Origin: Kiritimatiellales bacterium
GTDB taxonomy: Bacteria > Verrucomicrobiota > Kiritimatiellia > Kiritimatiellales > Pontiellaceae
Length of the DNA: 10,249 bases
NCBI GenBank assembly: GCA_030621805.1
Contig: JAUXGY010000034.1
Coordinates: 1-10,249 of the forward strand
Reading direction: 5' to 3'
How positions within the stretch are numbered: position 1 is the stretch's first letter; every line of letters begins with the position of its first letter. The notes under the pieces were generated by a model. The model was not told the DNA's origin and searched no databases. It was given only the letters and a program-made list of their open reading frames with translations. The translations under genes were made by a program, and so were the position numbers. Shown here piece by piece: positions 5,696 to 10,249 of the stretch.

Positions 5696-8077
5696 ATGAG
5701 CGCAAAAGAAGATAACATCCCCATGGAAATTGAAATCGTGAACGAGCTGGAGGTTCCAGACACCCTGCCGGTCATGCCGCTGAAAAACTTTGTGCTCTTC
5801 CCTCACATGATTGCCCCGCTGATTGTGACGACGGAGCAGTCGAAAAAGTTGGTTGGAAAATTATCCGAACGTACGCCGCATTTCATCACCGCACTCCAGC
5901 GGAGAGAGGAGATCGATGAGGCGAAGTTGACGAAGGACGACATCTATCGCGTCGGTTGCGTTGCCCGAATGATTAAGACCATCAACTTCCCCGATGGCTC
6001 CACGCACCTTCTCGTTGAAGGTCTATCGCGTTGTACTCTTAAAAACCTAAACACTAAGGCCGACTATCCGACCGCCAAGTACCGCATGATCAAGGACGCC
6101 AAGGATACCTCGGTTGAAACCGAGGCCCTCGCCCGCAACGCCTCGGAAAAGTTTCAGCAGATCGTGACGATGTCGCCCAACATGCCCGACGAGCTCGCCA
6201 TTGCGATCTTTAACATGGACACCCCGGAACAACTTTCTGACCTGCTCGCCACCAACCTGCCGGTTCCGATCGAGGTCTGCCAAAACCTGTTGGCCGATAA
6301 CCAGCCCGGCCGCCGTCTCAAGACTCTGATGGAATTCCTTAACCGCGAATTCCAGATTCAGAAGCTGGGAAACAAAATCCAGAGCAAGGTCAACGAAACC
6401 TTCAGCAAGACCCAGCGCGAAATCTTTCTGCGCGAACAGCTCAATACCATCCAAAAGGAGCTCGGCGAAGACGACCCGCAAGCCAGCGAATTGCTTGAAC
6501 TCGAAAAGGCGCTCGAAGAGGCCAAACTGCCGAAAGCGGCGCGGGCAGCAGCCGATAAAGAACTCCAACGGCTTAAGGCCGTTCCTCCCGCCTCGCCCGA
6601 GCACGGCGTGATCCGCACCTATCTTGATGTGCTTTCCGAACTGCCGTGGAACACCAGCACCGAAGACCACCTCGACATCCTTGCCGCGCAGAAAATTCTC
6701 GATAAAGACCACTATGGTCTGGAGAAGGTCAAAGAGCGCATCCTTGAATACCTCTCCGTGCTCAAGCTCAAGAAGGATATGAAAGGGCCGATTCTCTGCC
6801 TCGCCGGCCCTCCAGGAGTCGGAAAAACATCGCTCGGAAAATCCGTCGCCCGTGCACTGGGTCGCGAATTTGTACGCATGTCGCTCGGCGGCATGCACGA
6901 CGAAGCCGAAATCCGCGGCCACCGCCGCACCTACATCGGTGCCATGCCCGGACGCATCGTCGAAAGTATCCGTCGCTGCGGCGCAAACAACCCCGTTTTT
7001 ATGCTCGATGAAATCGACAAGGTGGGAAAAGACTTTCGTGGCGACCCCTCCTCCGCCCTGCTCGAAGTGCTCGACCCTGAACAAAACTCGACCTTTAACG
7101 ACCACTACCTCGACGTCGACTTTGACCTCTCCAAGGTGCTCTTCATCACCACCGCCAACCAACTCGAAACCATTCCCGGCCCGTTGCGCGACCGCATGGA
7201 GGTGATCCATATCTCCGGCTACACCCTTCAGGAAAAAGTACACATTGCCCGCCGCTACCTCGTTCCGAAAGCGATTAAGGCACACGGCCTCAAGCGCACT
7301 CAAATTAAGTTTTCCAAGGATGCGCTTGAAGGGATCATTGCCGGATATACCCTCGAAGCCGGTGTCCGTAACCTCGAACGACAGATTGCTAATGTTTGCC
7401 GCAAGGTGGCACGCGGTTTTGCCGAAGGAAAAACCCGCTCGGTGGAGGTTACCCCTCGCAAGGCCAAAGGCTTCCTCGGTCCGGTGAAGATTGAAAAGGA
7501 CGTTGCCGAACGCGAGGCGATGCCCGGCGTGGTAACCGGTCTGGCCTGGACCCCCTATGGCGGCGACATTCTCTTTATCGAAGCCACCCGCATGGCCGGA
7601 AAAGGGGGTCTTATTCTTACCGGCTCGCTCGGCAGTGTAATGAAAGAATCCGCCCGCGCGGCACTCAGCTATCTCCGCGCCAATGCCGCCGCCTTTAAGC
7701 TCGACGAAGACCTCTTCCTCAAAAGCGACATCCACATCCACGTCCCCGCCGGAGCCACCCCAAAAGACGGCCCCTCGGCCGGTGTGGCCATTACACTGGC
7801 CATCCTCTCGATGCTGAAGAACCAACCCGTCCGCCCCGATCTCGCCATGACCGGCGAGATTTCCCTGCGCGGCCGCGTGCTGCCCATTGGCGGGCTGAAG
7901 GAAAAAGTTCTCGCCGCATCGCGCGCCGGGATCAAGCACATCATGCTACCCGAAAAGAACAAGATCGACCTCGACGAAATCCCGGCCGATGTGAAAAAGA
8001 AGCTCACCTTTAAAACCGTCAAAAACATCGACCAAGCCCTGCGCTATGCGCTGAAGCTCTCAGCGGAAGAGAATTAA
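5696..8077 (+). CDS. lon: ATP-dependent protease Lon (endopeptidase La)
   Basis: 793 residues, close to the usual length of bacterial Lon. Lon is a cytoplasmic homohexamer that unfolds and degrades misfolded and regulatory proteins. Domains: N-terminal substrate-binding domain from about residue 22 (LPVMPLKNFVLFPHM), a coiled linker around 215–330, AAA+ module with Walker A GPPGVGKT (371–378), Walker B FMLDEID with D438/E439, sensor-1 N488 and sensor-2 R558 (GVRNLER), and a C-terminal serine protease domain with the Ser–Lys dyad S694 (PKDGPSAG) and K737 (GGLKEKV). All catalytic residues are present. ATG 5696 is the longest start but has no Shine-Dalgarno; an in-frame ATG at 5723 (residue 10) is preceded by a weak AAGAAG, so the true start may be either. 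It is probably monocistronic: preceded by a non-coding structured region and followed by a hairpin. I see no convincing sigma-70 or heat-shock promoter. Confidence 0.96.
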   Translation: MSAKEDNIPMEIEIVNELEVPDTLPVMPLKNFVLFPHMIAPLIVTTEQSKKLVGKLSERTPHFITALQRREEIDEAKLTKDDIYRVGCVARMIKTINFPDGSTHLLVEGLSRCTLKNLNTKADYPTAKYRMIKDAKDTSVETEALARNASEKFQQIVTMSPNMPDELAIAIFNMDTPEQLSDLLATNLPVPIEVCQNLLADNQPGRRLKTLMEFLNREFQIQKLGNKIQSKVNETFSKTQREIFLREQLNTIQKELGEDDPQASELLELEKALEEAKLPKAARAAADKELQRLKAVPPASPEHGVIRTYLDVLSELPWNTSTEDHLDILAAQKILDKDHYGLEKVKERILEYLSVLKLKKDMKGPILCLAGPPGVGKTSLGKSVARALGREFVRMSLGGMHDEAEIRGHRRTYIGAMPGRIVESIRRCGANNPVFMLDEIDKVGKDFRGDPSSALLEVLDPEQNSTFNDHYLDVDFDLSKVLFITTANQLETIPGPLRDRMEVIHISGYTLQEKVHIARRYLVPKAIKAHGLKRTQIKFSKDALEGIIAGYTLEAGVRNLERQIANVCRKVARGFAEGKTRSVEVTPRKAKGFLGPVKIEKDVAEREAMPGVVTGLAWTPYGGDILFIEATRMAGKGGLILTGSLGSVMKESARAALSYLRANAAAFKLDEDLFLKSDIHIHVPAGATPKDGPSAGVAITLAILSMLKNQPVRPDLAMTGEISLRGRVLPIGGLKEKVLAASRAGIKHIMLPEKNKIDLDEIPADVKKKLTFKTVKNIDQALRYALKLSAEEN

Positions 8078-8144
8078 ACAGAATAATTAGGACAGAATAA
8101 TTCCGGCGGAAGCAGAACAATCATTCTGTCCATAATTATTCTGT
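8078..8144. repeat. Long imperfect hairpin made of four copies of one motif
   Basis: It begins on the base after the lon stop codon. The left arm is ACAGAATAATTA (8078–8089) plus GGACAGAATAATT (8090–8102); the right arm is AATCATTCTGTCC (8119–8131), one bulged A, then TAATTATTCTGT (8133–8144). The arms pair over 25 positions with one mismatch and one bulge around a 16-base loop. The unit ACAGAATAATT thus appears four times, twice in each orientation. This resembles dispersed REP-like intergenic repeats. It lacks a T-run, so it is unlikely to be a classic intrinsic terminator, but it could protect the lon transcript's 3' end. It ends 26 bases before the serpin start. Confidence 0.75.
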
Positions 8145-8157
8145 CAACCACTACGAT

Positions 8158-8164
8158 GGAGGAG
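8158..8164 (+). promoter_or_regulatory. Ribosome-binding site selecting a TTG start for the serpin fusion
   Basis: GGAGGAG six bases before TTG at 8171. Because the first possible ATG (8156) overlaps this site, the Shine-Dalgarno sequence can only serve the TTG. Starting there gives an N-terminus MKKILLSVFIF…, a normal signal-peptide beginning, whereas the ATG would put acidic residues (MEE) in front of it. Confidence 0.75.
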
Positions 8165-8170
8165 ATTGCT

Positions 8171-9946
8171 TTGAAAAAAATACTGCTATCCGTTTTTATT
8201 TTCTCTTGTGTTTTTCTTGGCTATTCCGAGCCAATCCCCGCCGATAGCATTCTGGCATTTGTGCGAACCAAACTACCCAACGACCCACTCAAACTGACCG
8301 GTACGCTGAAGGTGCGGACGAAAAAAGGCTTCACGAAAACCAGCCTGCCGGTCGAGATGGAACTCGATTGGGGCGCCGCCGAGCCGACGGCTGCATACCG
8401 TATTGGTGACCAGACGCTGGACATTACGTGGAACAACGATCTGCCCAGCTATGTCTTTTCCAAGGGAGGCACCTTGCCGACCGACGATATTCTCGGCACC
8501 GGACTCAACTGGGCAGACCTGAGTTTTTCGATGCTTTGGTGGCCGAACGCCAAGCTGATCGATGAAGAAAAAAAGATTAATCGCGATTGCTACGTCATCG
8601 ACGTACCCGTTCCAGATTCGAAAAACACCATGCGTCTGTGGATCGAAAAGAAGATGGGCATGCTGCTCGAAACCCAAACGCTCGATGCGCAAAAAAAAGA
8701 GATTCGCCGCATGAAGATCAAAAGCATCAAGAAGATGGATGGCATGTGGGTGGCGAAGGATCTCGAAATCCGCAACAAGGCCTCCGGAAACAAAACCACG
8801 CTACAGACGACTGATTTGCAATGGAAGAATCCAAAGCCCACTCCCGTGGCCTTCGACCCCGCCGACTCGGTCAACCAGCTCGCCATCGATCTCTATAAAA
8901 AACTCACTGCCGAAAAGGAGGGCAACCTCTTCCTTTCGCCCTACTCCATCTCATCCGCACTGGCAATGACCTACGGCGGCGCAAATGGCGAGACCGCGGA
9001 GCAGATGGGAAACACCCTCTACTTTGGCGGACAGGGCACCACCCATCCGGCCTTTTCCTACCTTCGCACCAAGCTCAACGGCATTCAGAAAAAGGGACAT
9101 ATACAGCTCAGCGTCGCCAACAAACTCTGGCCGCAGAAAGGATACAAATTCCTGCCGGACTACATCGCTATGACCAAAGAGTTCTATGGAAGCGAAATTG
9201 AAAATGTTCCATTCACGAGCGACCCCGAAGCCGCCCGGTTAAGAATCAACACCTGGGTGGAAGACCAGACCAACGACCGGATCAAAGATCTAATCCCCGA
9301 GAAAGTGCTCGGCCCGCTGACCCGTCTCGTGCTCGCCAACGCCATCTATTTTAAAGGCAACTGGGCCTCCCCGTTCAAAACCGAGCACACCCGCCCTGCC
9401 CCGTTCAAACAGGCCGACGGCACCACTATCGAAGTGCCTATGATGTCGCAGACCGCCGACTTCCGGATCGCCCATACCAAGGAGTTTCGGGCTCTGGAAC
9501 TCCCCTACGAAGGCGGCGACATCTCGATGCTGATCCTGTTGCCAAATGCCTCGGATAAACTTCCTGCTCTTCATTTGGAAATGATCGACGGGTTGGCGTT
9601 CAACGAAATGGAAGTGATGATGCAGCTACCCAAGTTCAAGCTCGAATCCACCTTCATGCTGGACGACACCCTCACTGCCATGGGCATGCCGCTCGCCTTT
9701 TCGCGGCAGGCCGATTTTTCGGGCATGGACGGAACCAGGGATCTCTACATCGGTGCCGTCATTCATAAGGCGTTTGTAGAAGTAAACGAGGAAGGCACCG
9801 AAGCCGCCGCCGCGACCGCCGTAGGTATGCGCGCCACCAGCATGCCGCCGCAATTCATTGCCAACCACCCGTTCATCTTCTTGATCCGCGAGAATAGCAC
9901 CGGCACGATTCTGTTCATTGGGCGGGTAATGACCCCCTCTGCGTAG
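8171..9946 (+). CDS. Exported LolA-like domain–serpin fusion protein
   Basis: 591 residues from TTG 8171 (596 from ATG 8156; numbering below uses the ATG). A signal peptide is seen (KK, hydrophobic ILLSVFIFSCVFLG, likely cleavage after GYS), so it is predicted to leave the cytoplasm; IFSC is only a poor lipobox. Residues about 30–230 resemble the LolA-like outer-membrane lipoprotein-sorting family (LWWPNAK at 127–133, RDCYVIDVPVPD, WIEKKMG, DGMWVAKDLEI). Residues about 238–596 form a complete serpin: FLSPYSISSALAMTYGGANG (259–278), NAIYFKGNW (395–403), hinge EEGTEAAAATA (545–555) and the C-terminal signature from HPF to GRV (571–591). The small-residue hinge is the inhibitory type; aligned to alpha-1-antitrypsin, P1–P1' is T561–S562. 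It is followed by a terminator and preceded by a hairpin, so it is probably a single-gene unit. The target protease and location are unknown. Confidence 0.88.
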   Translation: MKKILLSVFIFSCVFLGYSEPIPADSILAFVRTKLPNDPLKLTGTLKVRTKKGFTKTSLPVEMELDWGAAEPTAAYRIGDQTLDITWNNDLPSYVFSKGGTLPTDDILGTGLNWADLSFSMLWWPNAKLIDEEKKINRDCYVIDVPVPDSKNTMRLWIEKKMGMLLETQTLDAQKKEIRRMKIKSIKKMDGMWVAKDLEIRNKASGNKTTLQTTDLQWKNPKPTPVAFDPADSVNQLAIDLYKKLTAEKEGNLFLSPYSISSALAMTYGGANGETAEQMGNTLYFGGQGTTHPAFSYLRTKLNGIQKKGHIQLSVANKLWPQKGYKFLPDYIAMTKEFYGSEIENVPFTSDPEAARLRINTWVEDQTNDRIKDLIPEKVLGPLTRLVLANAIYFKGNWASPFKTEHTRPAPFKQADGTTIEVPMMSQTADFRIAHTKEFRALELPYEGGDISMLILLPNASDKLPALHLEMIDGLAFNEMEVMMQLPKFKLESTFMLDDTLTAMGMPLAFSRQADFSGMDGTRDLYIGAVIHKAFVEVNEEGTEAAAATAVGMRATSMPPQFIANHPFIFLIRENSTGTILFIGRVMTPSA

Positions 9947-10132
9947 ACGAGGGTGAGCTGTCGTTCCTCCAGAATGGCTTCGCACCTGCCTCGTTCAAGA
10001 AGAACATTGCCAAGCTAATTTTTTTCGCACAAGCCCGACCCAACAGCAATTGTAGGCAACCGAGTTCTGCTACTACGTCTGGCCGGCGGTGTCGGGGCAT
10101 TGCTATCGAGAATCAACCCGAAAAAAGTAAAA
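9947..10132. other. Non-coding stretch after the serpin gene
   Basis: I see no convincing gene here. Short open frames on both strands lack a ribosome-binding site and family character. It contains a T-run (10019–10027) without a good stem before it. It may be the serpin 3' untranslated region plus decayed sequence. Confidence 0.5.
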
Positions 10133-10166
10133 CCGCCGCATATCAACTATGCGGCGGCTTTTTATT
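10133..10166. terminator. Intrinsic terminator, probably bidirectional
   Basis: A perfect 10-bp stem CCGCCGCATA (10133–10142), loop TCAAC, TATGCGGCGG (10148–10157), is followed by CTTTTTATT on the plus strand. The opposite side is an A-tract (about 10121–10132), giving a T-run for minus-strand transcripts. It can end the serpin transcript (186 bases after its stop) and also the convergent minus-strand gene, whose stop is 27 bases away. Confidence 0.88.
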
Positions 10167-10184
10167 CTACAGGTGCAATGCCGA

Positions 10185-10249
10185 CTACCTTACGGTCGTG
10201 AAGGACCATTGCGTTCCGGTGGTTGTTCCGGTTGCGTTCACTTCATCGA
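10185..10249 (-). CDS. C-terminal end of a probable large surface/secreted protein (partial)
   Basis: Reading the minus strand from the window edge gives DEVNATGTTTGTQWSFTTVR and a TAG stop at 10185–10187, with the frame open at the window end. The text (…V)DEVN…TTGT.WSFTT resembles the end of fibronectin-III-like or LamG-associated repeats common in large extracellular proteins of Planctomycetota, Lentisphaerota and Kiritimatiellota. The strong terminator lies 27 bases past the stop, which supports this as a real gene end. With only 20 residues visible, the family assignment is tentative. Confidence 0.5.
   Translation of the reverse strand, partial: DEVNATGTTTGTQWSFTTVR

Noticed and set aside
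5533..5715. Small 60-codon plus-strand frame just before lon
   Set aside because: No Shine-Dalgarno, it overlaps the lon start and the predicted structured region, and it shows no family character.
6047..7939. 630-codon open frame on the minus strand inside lon
   Set aside because: It lies opposite lon, whose motifs are all intact; the long opposite frame follows from G/C-biased third codon positions and shows no family features.
9960..10100. 61-codon minus-strand frame and a short plus-strand peptide after the serpin
   Set aside because: No ribosome-binding sites, no recognisable domain, and position between a stop codon and a terminator; treated as non-coding.

Overview
The window looks like a piece of a bacterial chromosome, most likely from the Planctomycetota–Verrucomicrobiota–Chlamydiota superphylum (Kiritimatiellota or Lentisphaerota would fit). 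The basis is moderately high G+C, the wording of the RHS core, a LolA-like exported protein, a bacterial serpin, and intergenic REP-like hairpins. This placement is inference from pattern, not a database result.

Layout. (1) Positions 1–2801, plus strand: an energy-metabolism operon. It starts with the 3' end of a multi-helix, histidine-rich membrane protein resembling the cytochrome b part of QmoC/Hdr-type proteins. Tightly coupled nfnA and nfnB follow, encoding the two subunits of the electron-bifurcating NADH-dependent ferredoxin:NADP+ oxidoreductase. (2) 2845–3303, plus strand: a rubrerythrin-type ferritin-like diiron protein with a strong ribosome-binding site. (3) 3373–5482, minus strand: a decayed RHS/polymorphic-toxin island. 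It holds a 5'-truncated RHS core with a 139-residue variable tip, an overlapping small two-helix membrane protein in the position of an immunity gene, a REP-like double hairpin that now supplies the end of that gene, and a displaced YD-repeat fragment. (4) 5486–5695: intergenic DNA with a mobile-looking repeat at the broken RHS end and a possible three-way-junction structure. (5) 5696–8077, plus strand: lon, intact in all catalytic motifs. (6) 8078–8144: a long imperfect hairpin built from four copies of one short motif. (7) 8156/8171–9946, plus strand: an exported protein in which a LolA-like domain is fused to a complete inhibitory-type serpin. A strong Shine-Dalgarno sequence points to a TTG start. 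(8) 9947–10249: non-coding DNA, a strong intrinsic terminator, and the last 20 or so codons of a minus-strand gene that looks like a large surface protein.

How it fits together. The first block is anaerobic redox metabolism: membrane electron carrier, bifurcating NADPH/ferredoxin balancing, and a peroxide/oxygen-defence type protein. The RHS island is an accessory competition locus inserted between housekeeping genes and partly wrecked. Lon acts in the cytoplasm, whereas the serpin fusion is predicted to be exported, so their adjacency probably does not reflect a shared pathway.

The most unusual item is the LolA-like–serpin fusion. The RHS tip with its membrane-protein partner is the second best candidate for something undescribed. 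No stretch over 300 bases lacks an assigned feature; the two longest gene-free stretches (5486–5695 and 9947–10184) are described individually.
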